From the NCBI GenBank assembly GCA_020152595.1, contig JAIGNY010000476.1, positions 1,206,001 through 1,270,000 on the forward strand: DNA of 64,000 nucleotides, written 5' to 3'. The stretch's first letter is position 1. Each line of letters opens with the position of its first letter. The DNA is from Chiridota heheva. Its lineage: Eukaryota > Echinodermata > Holothuroidea > Apodida > Chiridotidae. The position numbers were made by a program, and so were the translations under genes. Below the pieces are notes generated by a model. It made no database searches. It saw only the letters and a program-made list of their open reading frames with translations, and was not told where the DNA came from. Positions 23,862-34,632 of this stretch are shown here, piece after piece.

Positions 23862-24314
23862 TATATAGTCAATAATAGTAATAGTAATTTCTTGATATAG
23901 CACCCTTTCTATACAAGTATATTCAAGGGTGCTTTACAAACATTGAAGCTTTAGAATAGGGGAGAGTTGCCAAGCAGCGCATCATCCATCCATTAGCCCA
24001 GGGAAGTAAATGAACACAGCGTTTTCATGCTTCTCTTCTCGAATGGTGTTCAGAGAACCAGGTAGGGTGTGACTGTCCTACCATCATGGCCGACGGCTTA
24101 ACGTCCCCTCCAAAGGACGGCACGAGCCAGTCAACCATTGCCACTTCTCTCAACAGCTGAATGGGGGAGCAGGAGCTGCAAACAACGTACTTCCGCTTTG
24201 ATGATCAGGGTATCTGTCTGCATAGCTGTGGAAAAACAGGTTAGACCTGACCGGGACTTAAACCCGGTACCTGAAGCATCTCAGTCGTGTACTCTACCAA
24301 CTGAGCTACATATA
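23862..24314 (-). mobile_element. tRNA-derived SINE
   Basis: On the minus strand, TAGCTCAGTTGGTAGAG near 24305 is a pol III A box and CCGGGTTTAAGTCCCGG near 24255 is a B box inside a perfect T-arm stem. The flanking acceptor halves do not pair, so it is not a working tRNA. A unique body of about 330 bp follows. The tail reads TTTGTAAAGCACCCTTGAA, then AAAGGGTGCTATAT, and ends in ATTACTATTACTATTATT. That is the layout of a tRNA-headed SINE with a LINE-like 3' tail. Confidence 0.82.
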
Positions 24315-24662
24315 TCAACTGAGCCGTTCACTTACGTTTTAGGCGTGGGTTTAATGAAGAAAACTGAAAAGTTGCGTTTTGTGCAAGAGCCTTTGCAAGT
24401 GGCATATTTTTCGAACAGTGCCTTAGGTGAATGTATCTAATTAGTTGAGAAGTTGTCGAACAATAGAGCGTCGGTGAAGTCAACATGTGTATAGCATTAT
24501 ATCGAACACTGCGCGCATCTACTGATAAACGTTTTCAAATAAGCAGTTGCCAGTACACTCGGGTGATAAGCGCACTAATTGTGTACACGCTTAAATTTCC
24601 AAAAGTGATTAGAGTAATTTAGAGTTTTTTACGTACAAAATGTTCATCATTTCATTTTTATT

Positions 24663-24667
<5 letters not shown>

Positions 24668-24753
<86 letters not shown>

Positions 24754-24842
24754 ACATACATACATACAAACATACATACATACATACATACATACATACA
24801 TGCACGTACATACTGTCCATACATACATACATACATACATAC

Positions 24843-24873
<31 letters not shown>

Positions 24874-24958
24874 CATACATACATACATACATACATACAT
24901 ACATACATACATACATACATACATACATACATACATACAAACATACATACATATATAT
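24668..24958. repeat. Compound microsatellite (TA)n-(CATA)n
   Basis: TA tract 24668-24750 (with CATA interruptions), then CATA repeats to about 24952, with a 20-bp non-repeat interruption near 24800-24820. It lies directly at the 3' end of the minus-strand LINE fragment, whose tail it appears to extend. Apparent frames are repeat artefacts. Confidence 0.93.
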
Positions 24959-24959
24959 A

Positions 24960-26240
24960 TATTTCATTCAATACCTCCAGCCTATTATTACATACAGTAC
25001 AAAATAAGTACATTGATTTAACAATTTTTGATCAAAAAAAAGAATTAATAATGTTTTAAACACAAAAAAACCACGAACATAGACACAAAATACCTGCCCA
25101 TACCAATAAAAAGGAAATGAATATTCAAAAACAAAAGGATAAAGTAAATATTAATCTATACAACATAATAATTATGCTAAAGATTCTTTGCACTTTTGCA
25201 GAGCTTTGTAAATGAACCTGGCTAAATTTAAACTTAAAGATTAGCTTGTAATTCTTAGAATTGTTTTAAACGAAGCATATGAGTAGTGGTGATAAAAGCG
25301 CTGAGGAATGAAAACTTTATTGTCCTCATAAAAGGGACATTCTAGCACAAAGTGATATTCATCCTCTAGACGATGTAGGTTACACATAGTGCATAATCTT
25401 AAATTTCTTGGAATATTTTGTCATCTGCCAGTATGGACATTCAAAGGGAGTACACACAACAATGTAGGCGTGTGATACAAATGCGGATTATCAATAAATG
25501 TTAAATATGGTTCATATGTGAGATAATGTTTAAAAACTCTATAATTATATAGACAGTCCATTAAATTCATTTGACTAAGCCATTCTTGCTCATTGATGTC
25601 AGACAATCTTAATGATAATTCTTGCAGGAACACAGATTCATCTCCTACATTTTGCTGAAACCATACTTCTCCAAAGCCTAACCTCATTAAGCGATGTCTT
25701 ACAATCGCAACCCAAGAATTTATGCAATTATCCACTTTGTGATAAAGATGGTTGCTTGAGATATACAGTAAGTGTAGCGACTCTTATCATGTTTCAAAAC
25801 TTTTAATCAATATTTAATGGCATTTCTTACTGCATAACAATAAAGACTTACTCTTCCCTAATTCCCTTCTTGCTACAGTACAACATTTACAGAATTATTT
25901 GGTAATCTTAGGGTGAATTTACAAAAATTGTCATGAAAACTTTTAATCTCAGAGCTAGATTGTGGTCCCCATAACTCAGAGCCGTACATCAGAATCGGTA
26001 AAATTTTCTTAACAAAAACTAACATACATTGATAGCATGGAAGGTGACCAGCTTTTGTGATATTGGTTTTAAGCAAGAAAGTAGCCTTACATCCTTTTGA
26101 GCAGCAGTCCATCCACCCAGGCAAGAAAAGGAAACTCCCAAGAACTTATAATTATTTACCACTTCAAGTTTTGCATCATTCAGATCAGCTTTGGCAAGTC
26201 TACCTCTTTTTCTAAAGACCATTACTTTAGTCTTATTATT
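24960..26240 (-). mobile_element. Non-LTR retrotransposon 3' fragment (RT C-terminus and tail)
   Basis: Minus-strand pieces in order: 26222-26019 (starts VFRKRGRLAK, LEVVNNYKFLGVSFS), 26124-25873 (LLKTNITKAGHLP, KILPILMYGSELWG, FHDNFCKFTLRLP) and 25735-25421 (WVAIVRHRLMRLGFGEVW). They are in different frames or separated by stops. They match the region after the RT catalytic core of LINEs, with the typical YLGV.FS and ILPILLYGSE.WG motifs. A C-terminal CxxC-like stretch and an AT-rich 3' UTR run to about 24960. The catalytic core is missing (5' truncation). I could not assign the clade. Confidence 0.78.
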
Positions 26241-26518
26241 ATTCGGTAATTGATCATTTCATTTGTAATTTAGTTTAAAAGATATTTTAAAGTTTCAAGA
26301 TGCTAATGAAATCAAAATCGTAGCTTGTAAGTACCTGTGTCAGTTTTGAAAAGGGTTTTTATTTCATAATTATGTTATTTGTTGTTGTTTCAGTGGTCTT
26401 CAAAATAATTTACGAGTGTATTATGCGTTGTCTCACTCAGTATGCAAGTATTGCCTTGCAAGTAGTGACTACTGAGTGAGGTGTTTATCTCACTATGTCG
26501 CATGAGACTGGCATCTGC

Positions 26519-26790
26519 CATAAATAGTAATAAATCAGATTTATAATGGGCACATATCCACCTAATGGATGTTCAAGGCACTGTACATATGTATACATGA
26601 ACAATAAAATAAATGAACAGTGATCTTAAATTAAGTAGCCTACATATTAGCATAAGCATCACATATGATAAGTTTTTAGATTATTTTTTAATTAGTCAAC
26701 AGAACAAGACAACCTGATATGGAGTGGCAATCGATTTCAAAGACATGGAGCTGCAACAGCAACAGCTATGCGGGCTATACAGTAGCTTGG
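26519..26790 (-). mobile_element. SINE-like 3' fragment
   Basis: On the minus strand the 3' part reads GTGCCTTGAACATCC, GGATATGTGCCCATTATAAA, TCTGATTTATTACTATTT. It resembles in layout the tail of the SINE at 23862-24314 (short GTGCC hairpin, ATAAA, then ATT-rich end). No A and B boxes were found, so it is a fragment or another family. Confidence 0.5.
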
Positions 26791-27107
26791 CCTATGTATG
26801 CTAAAGCTGTTAATGTTTACTTATTGTAATAAATGTATACACGCCAAAAAAAGCAAGCGTGTATCGTTTACACACATTTAGTACCATAATTTTTGGAAAT
26901 ACACCAAAATTGCTCCAAATTTACGATTCTAAGTAAAAAAATCATGCAACCAGTATGCTCATATCAGTCCTCTCGAAAAAATGGCTGCCATCTTTGCGAA
27001 GCACTTAGAATTTTAGCTCCGTTAAAACCTTTTTATGTTTGTTTATTTTGAAATATCTTTTCTTTCTTGTAAAATTTATTCGACTCATCAGGTAATATTT
27101 ACATGTA
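26791..27107. other. Spacer, nothing recognised
   Basis: Non-coding AT-rich sequence up to the end of the DIRS-like element. Confidence 0.5.
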
Positions 27108-27149
27108 AATTTACCCGGCTAAACGTAGCAGGAATATTTACGAGAGTTA

Positions 27150-27278
27150 TACTTACCTTCCATGCTATTAATATGCAATCTGGTCACATGACCTGATTCT
27201 ATCGCACTTCTAACCGACCTTAAAATTGTAGTTACCAGCTAAGCCCTCACCTCCATATTAAATCTACTAGCCCTCACT
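27150..27278. repeat. DIRS left inverted terminal repeat
   Basis: About 129 bp, from ACTTACCTTCCATGCTATTA to TACTAGCCCTCACT. It is the reverse complement of 34489-34616 with roughly 10% mismatches. The outer extension 27108-27149 (TTACCCGGCTAAACGTAGC...) is not shared with the right end but is complementary to the internal region at 27336-27386. Confidence 0.87.
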
Positions 27279-27334
27279 TAACATTCCACCGAGGCTTGAA
27301 CGAGAGGGGAGGCGGGCCGGGATGAATGGAAGGT

Positions 27335-27432
27335 ACAGTAAGTAAAACTCTTGTAAATATCCCCGCTACCCTTAGCGGGGTAACTTTACTTCTAGTTATA
27401 CCTTACCTTCCATGCTATTAATATGCAATCAG
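27335..27432. repeat. DIRS internal complementary region
   Basis: The first half (AAACTCTTGTAAATAT ... GCGGGGTAA) is complementary to the extreme left end 27108-27155. The second half (TTTACTTCTAGTTATACCTT, then CCATGCTATTAATATGC) is complementary to the extreme right end. The two halves meet around TAACTTTACTTC, which marks the circle junction and places the element ends near 27110 and 34630. In DIRS1-type elements this region templates completion of the ends. Confidence 0.82.
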
Positions 27433-27908
27433 ATTGCAACCGAGGATAGGAAGGAAGAGAGTTCAGGTCGTAGCACATTTGTAAAAACATTTTTTAAAGG
27501 CTGGTACTAAAACTCGCACTAGTCTTATCCCACTTAAGGAATAAAATTCCTTCTCCTCTTAAGGACGAAAGACCTCCGAATAGGAACTATCAAAAATAAT
27601 TAAACGTGCCAGAACAGCAGCCAAAATCCGTTAATGAACGATTAAAACGTTAAGAAAATTAACGTAAAAAAACCCAACAGAATGAGAGAGCGTGAATAAT
27701 TAAAGAATATTCACCTCAAAAAAGGGGTGGTCCTCCTCTAGAAAGTACAGCCCTTGCAACTCCGCCTTAATAGTCTGGTATATCTTTCAGATATGCGGAG
27801 ACGAACGAAGAATCTCGTTAAGGGGATACCCCATTAAAAAGTGCAATCGATGTAGCTATGCCTCATACCTGATGTGCCTTAACCGCACGTTCCATGAATA
27901 ACGCGGAT
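27433..27908 (-). other. DIRS 3' region with degenerate recombinase C-terminus
   Basis: Minus-strand translation beyond 27909 shows only scraps (for example PLNEILRSSPHI near 27800) where the catalytic H-x-x-R and tyrosine of the recombinase should lie. The rest is untranslated sequence before the internal complementary region. Confidence 0.5.
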
Positions 27909-28729
27909 TTATTGTACGTGATCATCTAAACAATCCAACTTGAAATCGAAATCAAGCGAGACGGCGCAATGCAGCTTTTGTAAGGACACGAATAAAGCGG
28001 TGACGATGTTCCGAAAAAATTGCATACATTTGATATAGTGTTTGAGACATCGAACAGGACACCAGACCTTGTCCTCTGTCGTGTCAGAAAACGTAGCGAG
28101 TGACGGAAGAAAAATAGGTTCTGGTAAAAACTCTAACGTCTGATTCTTGGCTAAGAAGGCCGGGTCGAGCACGAGTCTAACGCTGCCCGATTCAAAACGA
28201 ATATGGCCCTCTTTGAGTGAAAGTATGTGAATGGCGCCTCTATGTCTAGCCGAGGCTACAGAGAGTAAAAATACCATTTGATTGTCAGTTCCTTGAGAGG
28301 ACATTCTGACAAAGGCTCAAACGGAGCCCATGCCAATGTCTCAAAAACCACCTGCATATCACGAGGAGGAGCAAGGTTCCGAACTGAAGGTCTTTGTAAG
28401 AACATTCCTTTAATCAATCTTTCCAGAGGCTGCATGTCGGTGACGGTCGAGCCATCTGGAAAGCCCTGGTGGATTGCTGCTATGGCTGTCCTGAACCCCT
28501 TAACTGTATTGGTGGATTTATTCAGGGTTAACTGGACCAACAAAAAATCCGCTACATCACCAAGAGGCGCCGTATGCGGAGAAACCGATCTATCCCGGCT
28601 CCAGTCTCGGAACATTCCAAGTCTGGAAGCATACATCCCTAAAGTGAAAGATCTCTGGCTACGGGCTGCCATTTGGGCAGCTGCCTCCGAAAGACCCTGC
28701 GACACAAGGGATTCGCGGATAGAGGCCAC
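27909..28729 (-). pseudogene. DIRS tyrosine recombinase (broken)
   Basis: The N-terminal core-binding part (28729-28256) contains LVSQGLSEAAAQMAARSQRS, LGDVADFLLVQL and FRTAIAAIHQGFPDGSTV. The catalytic part is in another frame (28304-27909), with ASARHRGAIHILSL carrying the first catalytic arginine and EDKVWCPVRCLKHY downstream. These are hallmark stretches of DIRS-group recombinases, which integrate a circular DNA copy. A frameshift lies near 28260-28300, and the C-terminal catalytic residues are not recoverable, so it is inactive. Confidence 0.87.
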
Positions 28730-29122
28730 ACAGTCAAATGGAGTGCTCTTAGATTGTGGTGCAGTTTGCCGGAGCCCAGGATTGAGACTAACTCGTCCGT
28801 GACTGGAAGCTCGTACGGGGAACCTGCGACAAGATTAAGCAGCTGAGGGAACCACATTTGGCCGGGCCAGGGCCAATTGGGAGCTACCAGAAGAAACATG
28901 GAACACTGATCTCACATCCGACTTGCCCAGTACTCTTTGTACCAGAGTGAACGGTGGGAAGGCGTAGCCCACGAAGTTGGTCCACCTGATCGTGAACGCG
29001 TCAACTTTCCAGACTCTCGAGTCGAGTGTCAGAGCGCAAACAATTGGTAGCTTGTGTTTGTCCACAGACGCGAACAGATTTACGTCCAGGAGACCAAAGG
29101 TCGACCAGATCGCCTCGGCCAC
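28639..29122 (-). pseudogene. DIRS region between RNase H and recombinase (broken)
   Basis: Two frames (29122-28835 and 28899-28639) carry LLDVNLFASVDKHKLPIVCA, NFVGYAFPPFTLVQRVL and then LLVAPNWPWPGQMWFPQLLN. This string of motifs follows RNase H in DIRS pol proteins, a region sometimes annotated as methyltransferase-like. I see no clear methyltransferase catalytic motif in what remains. A frameshift near 28880 separates the two parts. Confidence 0.65.
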
Positions 29123-29137
29123 CCACAGGAGGAAGGC

Positions 29138-29380
29138 TTATTTTGTGGGGGCTTCTTGGAGGTGGGATAACAGTTCCGCGATCGTGTTCTCCTTGCCTGG
29201 CAGGCGGACCGCCTGGAGTGTGACCTTGTTCGTCATGCACCAAGACAGAAGGGACTTAGCTGCTAAGATCCAAAGACTCCTGGATCTCGTGACTCCCTGT
29301 CTGTTGATAAACGCCACTACCACTACTACTGGTGTTGTCAGTGCATATGAGAACAGTCTATGAGAACAGTCTTGTTCCAT
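29138..29380 (-). pseudogene. DIRS RNase H domain (fragment)
   Basis: Contains VVAFINRQGVTRSRSLW and LQAVRLPGKENTIAELLSHL, the strand and C-terminal motifs of the RNase H that follows reverse transcriptase in DIRS elements (removal of template RNA). The N-terminal part, between 29380 and the RT at 29511, is out of frame. Confidence 0.78.
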
Positions 29381-29510
29381 ACCTGTGGTAGGAAATGAAC
29401 AAGAGCCTGGCGTACTGCCTCTAGTTCTAACAGATTGATGTGCTGATCACACCAAGTGTCCGTCCAAAATCCCGCAACTAGGAACCACGCTTAATGCGCT
29501 CCCCACCCAG

Positions 29511-30311
29511 TCAAAGACTGTCACCACTGACAACAAAGGTCTGACAGGTGGAAAAATCGCTCCCTGTGACAAGTGAGAGTGGACGCACCATCACCAAATG
29601 TGGGGAACCACCGTCTGCGTACAGGGGGACGAGGACACTGAGGTCTCTCCTGGATGGTATGTAATAATTTAGTAGATGAATTTGTAGATCCCGCATGTAA
29701 AACCTGCACATGGGGACTACATCTACTAGGCTGGCTAGGTACCCCAAGAATACCAGACAAGCTCTCGCCGGCGATGCTGGTAGCGAGAGCACGTCGGCTC
29801 CCGCCCTCAGAGCTAGGATCCACTCCTCCGTCATTCGTATACGACCTTGAGTAAAATCCAGGACTGTTCCCAGAAAAGTGGGAGTCTGAGAAGGAACTAG
29901 ATTGGACTTGGCAAGGTTGATCACCCACCCTAAGTATTGTGCCACTCTTATGACTACATTTGTGTGTTCCGCGATGGTGGCTGCGTATACTGCGATGATC
30001 AGCCAGTCGTCTAGGTACATAAAGATTTTGATGCCTTGCCTCCGTAGAAAGGCCGCTAGAACTCTCGTTATCCAGGTGAAGACCCTGGGGTCAGTCGATA
30101 GCCCGAAGGGTAACGCCCTCAACGTGTATGTAACTCCCTCGAACTGGAACGACAGAAAACGCCTGTGTTCCTCCAGCATCGGCACATGGAGACATGCGTC
30201 CGCGAGGTCGACAAAGGTGGCCCACAGGCCCCTCGTCAACTGAGTAAAGATGGAGTAAAGAGTCTCCATCTTGAACTTCAACGGACAAATGAACCGGTTG
30301 AGTGGTCTCAA
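29511..30311 (-). pseudogene. DIRS reverse transcriptase (main open part)
   Basis: A 266-residue open frame. Motifs in order: a PLNRFI start, FVDLADACLHVPM (motif A aspartates), LSFQFEGVTYTLRALPFGLS, FMYLDDWLII (catalytic YxDD), LGWVINLAKSNLVPSQ and FLGTVLD (thumb). The 5' part, RTEIGELLAKNAI and FLAPKKGNKWRPI, is found in the next frame up to about 30475, so a one-base shift sits near 30313. The open frame starts at a TTG and is not a natural start. Confidence 0.9.
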
Positions 30312-30475
30312 TTAATTATCGGGCGCCACTTGTTCCCCTTCTTGGGGGCCAGGAAAAGTGTGGAGATTACGAGGTTCCTGGGAGGGTTCGAAACGAGGGT
30401 GATGGCGTTCTTCGCCAGCAATTCCCCAATTTCTGTCCTCAACAACTCTGCCTGCTCACTCAGATGAGGCGTGGG

Positions 30476-30771
30476 GTAGGGGTGGGGGAGTTGTGAACTC
30501 TAGACGGTAACCCTACCGAATGGTTCGTAGCACCAATTTGTCTGTGGTGACTCTCTCCCATGCCTCTAAAAAATTTGCCCAAACGCCCCCCCGACTGGAA
30601 CATCGTTCAACAGGGGCGTCAGGGATGGGTCAAAAACGCTGTCCCTTGCCCTTCCTCCTCCCTCTGAAGAAGAAGGTACCCGCTCTGCGTGCACAGGGGA
30701 AGGAGCATTGACCGGTCCCTGCCACATTCACTCTGCCAGTCCGTGACTGTGTCACGGCGATGCCGGGTTCG
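30476..30771 (-). other. DIRS spacer between gag-like ORF and reverse transcriptase
   Basis: GC-rich compared with the flanks of the element. It probably includes the beginning of the pol ORF, but no motif is readable. Confidence 0.45.
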
Positions 30772-32599
30772 TCACAGGTTAAACGCACCTCGGCCCCGTA
30801 TGGGGGCTGAAGGGCGGCGACATGTGGGAAGAGAAGAAAAAGACTTCATCTTTGCTAACAGCTTCTGAGTCTTCCGAAGATCGTCCTGGTGGCCAGCTTG
30901 GCGCGACAAAACATCTCGGAAGTGACCTGCAGATAGGTCCGGGCCTTCCGCTGGCAACCGCCGAGGTCTGCCTGAGTGGCGTCAGAGAGTCCAAGAAGAG
31001 GGAGAACATTCTCACGCCTCTACTGGACTACCTTTGTGGAGGCTTGGGCGAATTGGTCGACTGTCGCGTCGAGCAAATCCGAGTCTGGTTAACAGAGGCA
31101 GGGTCTTTGTAAGGACGTCGGCTGGTAGATGCCTACGCAAAACCGAGTCTAAGCCCTCTGTCACCCATACGGCAAGGGCTTGGTGTTTAAAACCCCGCCG
31201 TACGGACCGGTCGACAACTTGTAGGGAATCTTCCCTCCGCTGGACCGCAGGGTTAAGAAATTTCTTAGCCCTGGCCACAGAGCTCAACACCGCTGCAATG
31301 CAGCTCGCCGGCAGGCGGAGGAGTTGCCATACTCCGTCTGGGATCAGGGGGAAGTTTATGAGCGCTTGATAGGCAGCTGGTTGGACACGCCGGGCCTTAT
31401 CAACTTCTTTGTTGTAGGCTGTCCAGTCCCTGTCCGGGGTCCTAGCCCAATGCCTAACCCTGGACATCAGGGAGGCATCAATGGGAAATTTCCTAGCCGT
31501 TGGCTTAGTATCTCTCAGAGCTGAGCTGAGCAGTCTACGCTGAGACTGTGGGCCAGCCTGGCGCTTCTGTAACATCCAGCTTGATTTCCCGTTCTAGAAA
31601 GTGCATAAGCTGGGCAACCCGCTCCCCTTGTAAAAGGGGGTCAACTGGGGGAGGTTAAGGGAAGAGGACCTCGTACGGTATCCGGTAGGATACGGGTGTC
31701 TTATCCAGTGCGATCTGCATCGTTGATGCTGCATTGGGGACGGCTTGAAGCGGGGTGGCGGGAGGAATCCCCGTTCTAGGGGGTGGTCCCGTGCCGTGTC
31801 TGGATACAAAACGTCCAAAAAATCGACGAGGGCATCCTTCTCCAAAACCTCAAGGTCAGGGGGATGTTAAGCCATGGCAGTGGCAGCTGCCAGGCGAGGA
31901 ACAGGAGGCGGTAGCCTCTGCTCCAGCGCCTGGGATACGAAAGTCTCAAGTGTTTTCTTGAGTGTGTCCTGAAAAGTGGGATCCTCGAGGGGGTTAGCCC
32001 TGCGTCGCTTCCTACGCCTCCGCCCGTGTTCAGGGAAGGAGGAGGAAGAAGAGGACTGGTGACGTCAACTCTGTCTCTCCTTGTAAGCACTGTTCCCATC
32101 CCTGTCTCTCCTCCGGGGTCTGCCTCATTCAGGAGACCTCACCGAGTGGACAGGAGGGTAGGGCTCCGCCACAGCATTTGGCACCACTGGGGTACGTGTT
32201 AGCGCATGCCTACTCAGCTGTGGGGCCCCGGTGTCGGGTGTCCTGCTGAAAGTGGGCGGCGGCCCCGCCTCCCGGACAGGAGGGGGCTGCACTTTAAGCT
32301 TGGGTGGCGACGGGGGAGAGGGGGGGAGGCGAAGATGGCCTACCTGACCGTTGCCTCTTAACTCTCTCGGCCGCTCTTTAGAAGTGCCGGTCGCGGTAAA
32401 GTCTGTGCTCCGACCACGCCGCTTGATCCCAATCGCTGAATAGAGAAGAAGGGTTGGACTCGCAGCCTAATCTGCACGCGTAATACATGAGATGGATGTC
32501 ACCGGAACGTAATTTAAAGAAGCGTTTGCATGCTATGCATCGTGGGATATCTTGGGTGCGTAAGGCACCGACACTCGGGGACCTGTCCTCTGTGTCCAT
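30772..32599 (-). pseudogene. DIRS gag-like ORF1 (broken in at least three places)
   Basis: A likely start at 32599 gives MDTEDRS, followed by a Cys pair and a short Cys/Trp-rich segment (CIACKRFFKL, CRLGCES, LFSDWDQAAW) typical of the N-terminus of DIRS ORF1. The longest open part (31575-31012, 187 residues) includes FPIDASLMSRVRHWARTPDR and AYQALINFPLIPDGVWQLLR. The C-terminus continues in other frames to 30772. Frames change near 32100, 31845-31575 and 31013. Function by family is RNA binding and particle formation, which is inference. Confidence 0.72.
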
Positions 32600-32847
32600 G
32601 ATACTAGTGAAAATAATTGCGGAACTGTAACGTTCAACTCGGACAATCTTATTTATAGCCTTCACACGGCTGTGGAACTGCATAGCTAATGGCTACGGGA
32701 CCAAGAAGAAAATAGCTCTTGTGGTGCTGTACTTCTTGCGAAGATTGTCACTTGTCACCTGACCACGTAGCTAGTGGGTGTATTTCCGGGTTAATTGTAT
32801 GGTGTACGTTATCCCGTTACAAAACTATGGAGTCCTAAGTATCCAAT

Positions 32848-33115
32848 CACTGGAGCCGTATGGAACCGTCTGGCCGTCCAACGGACCCGTAAACACGAGC
32901 CGTGGAGCCGTCCAATGGACCCATACGGACCCGTAAATACAGGCCGTGGAGCCTTATGGAACTGTCCAATGGACCAACGGAGCCGTAAACACGGACCGTG
33001 GAGCCGTATGGAACCATCCAATAGACCCGTACGGAGCCATCACGGACCAGTGAACACCGGCCGTGGAGCTGTATGTATCCAACCACCGGAGCCGTACGGA
33101 CCAGAAAGGACTCGT
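32848..33115. repeat. Minisatellite in the DIRS 5' region
   Basis: About five units of 43-62 bp, each beginning CCGTGGAGCCGTATGGAAC or a variant and containing CCAATGGACC and GGACCCGTAAACAC. Unit length varies by internal loss of blocks. It lies between the right terminal repeat and the gag-like ORF, where promoter or leader sequence is expected. Confidence 0.8.
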
Positions 33116-34488
33116 GAAATCACTTACTGGTCCCTATCGCAGAACCGTGGACCACAGCGGTATACAAAGGGTTTACTTCACTAAAAATAGGTGCTGCTCA
33201 GTAATCTTATCGAGAAGGGGGCACTTTTTTATAGTGGTTTATATTTTAAGTAACATTCTTCTTTAGGACGCCACTTAGTTTATCAATATATAGACTCAGG
33301 TAACTTATGTTTAATAGACCGCACCCATAGCACTACTCACTCAGTAATCTATCCAGTCAGAGGCCTCCAGGGGTTAATCAGGAAAAAGTTAACACAGTAA
33401 ACTACAAACACAGGCCTCCCGAACTCAGTAATCTTACCGAGAAGGTTGCTGAGCATAAGTAGAAACTCTGAGACTAATTAATTTAAAATTTCTGAAAAAG
33501 AAAGATATATATATATGAGTGCATACATATAGAAATACACCAAGACTCCCCTACGGGGGATGTACCTATAATCCTTCGATCACACTTATAGAGAGACAAG
33601 GCATAGCAACTTACTGTAGTACATCCAAAAAAAATTAACAGAAAAATCTCTATCTTAACATTTTTTACAACCCAAGAAAAAGCTTCAAACGTAAAAACTT
33701 TATTAGCGTAGGGGTAGCATGGAAAACACAAACCACTGAGTAACTTGGCGTTTGTGGAGATAAAAAGAAAAGATTAGATCTCTTGTAAATAAGGCGTCGG
33801 AGAGACCCCCTCCCGGTCTCTCCAACGCCCCAAAATTCAAGCTTAAAAATTTAAAACTTTGTCTTCATTTTATGCAAGAAAAACAAAAACATGATATACA
33901 CTGGTAACGTTGATTATAATATAGGCTCTTTTGTAACAACTGTAGCTCCTTGGAGCTGTAAGAAGCCGGCTCCTTGAACACTCTGTGGTGACGTCGACAT
34001 TGGAAAGAAATTGGCCTAATGCATACGAGAACCTGTACTGAAGATATCCTAAGATGTAAATACAATGCATAGTATAACGCTAGGCTCTCCTCGTGAAAGG
34101 GCGGGGCCCAAGGGTGAAAACACCTAAACCCAGGGGCAAAAGGTCCACTAGACAGGCACACCTGGTGCTCTAGGGCCTAAAAACACCCGCCAGGAGAGTG
34201 GGACACTCTCGAACTAACCACCTGCTTTGCGCGGATGGAGACAATAACACTCTATCCTAAGTGTAGGCTACATGGGAAAGTCCTGGGAGTCGGACCGAAG
34301 AAACCCGGGCCCGTGGCTATCTCAGCTTACCTAGGAAGACTGGAAAAGGCGAACCGGATAAGATAGAGCAGCGGAAAAACCTGCCTAGTAGAAAATGCAA
34401 AAGAGAAAATTATTAGAAAGAGGTTAAATTAATTAAAAGAAAAAATGACCAGTTCCAGCGATGTTATTGCAAACAACGCGCTGAAAAG
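33116..34488 (-). other. DIRS 5' untranslated region
   Basis: No protein motif. Two similar CTCAGTAATCTTAYCGAGAAGG words occur at about 33198 and 33424. A GAGACCCCCTCCCGGTCTC hairpin lies near 33802. Confidence 0.5.
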
Positions 34489-34616
34489 AGTGAGGGTTAG
34501 TAGAGGTAAAATGGAGGTGAGGGCTTGGCTGGTAACTACGTTTTTAAGGTCGTTTAGAAGTGCGTTAGAATCAGGTCATGTGACCAGATTGCATATTAAT
34601 AGCATGAAAGGTAAGG
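34489..34616. repeat. DIRS right inverted terminal repeat
   Basis: From AGTGAGGGTTAGTAGAGGTA to AGCATGAAAGGTAAGG, the reverse complement of 27150-27278. The outer 15 bp (TTTAACTAGAAGTAAA) are complementary to the second half of the internal region at 27383-27400. Confidence 0.87.
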
Positions 34617-34632
34617 TTTAACTAGAAGTAAA

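Larger units (their letters stand above)
27108..34632 (-). mobile_element. DIRS-like tyrosine-recombinase retrotransposon, near full length, decayed
   Basis: About 7.5 kb, transcribed on the minus strand. Terminal repeats are inverted (27150-27278 against 34489-34616). Next to the left one is an internal complementary region (27335-27432) whose two halves match the two outer ends, as in DIRS elements that replicate through a circle. Coding order is gag-like, reverse transcriptase, RNase H, tyrosine recombinase. No integrase of the DDE type and no protease are seen, as expected for the group. Several frameshifts and stops show it is inactive. No target duplication is expected or seen. Confidence 0.88.

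Noticed and set aside
24240-24314. Functional tRNA gene on the minus strand
   Set aside because: A and B boxes and T arm are present, but the acceptor halves do not pair and the sequence continues into a SINE body and tail.
28278-29363. Plus-strand open frames of 174 and 128 residues
   Set aside because: Shadows of the minus-strand DIRS recombinase and RNase H coding region.
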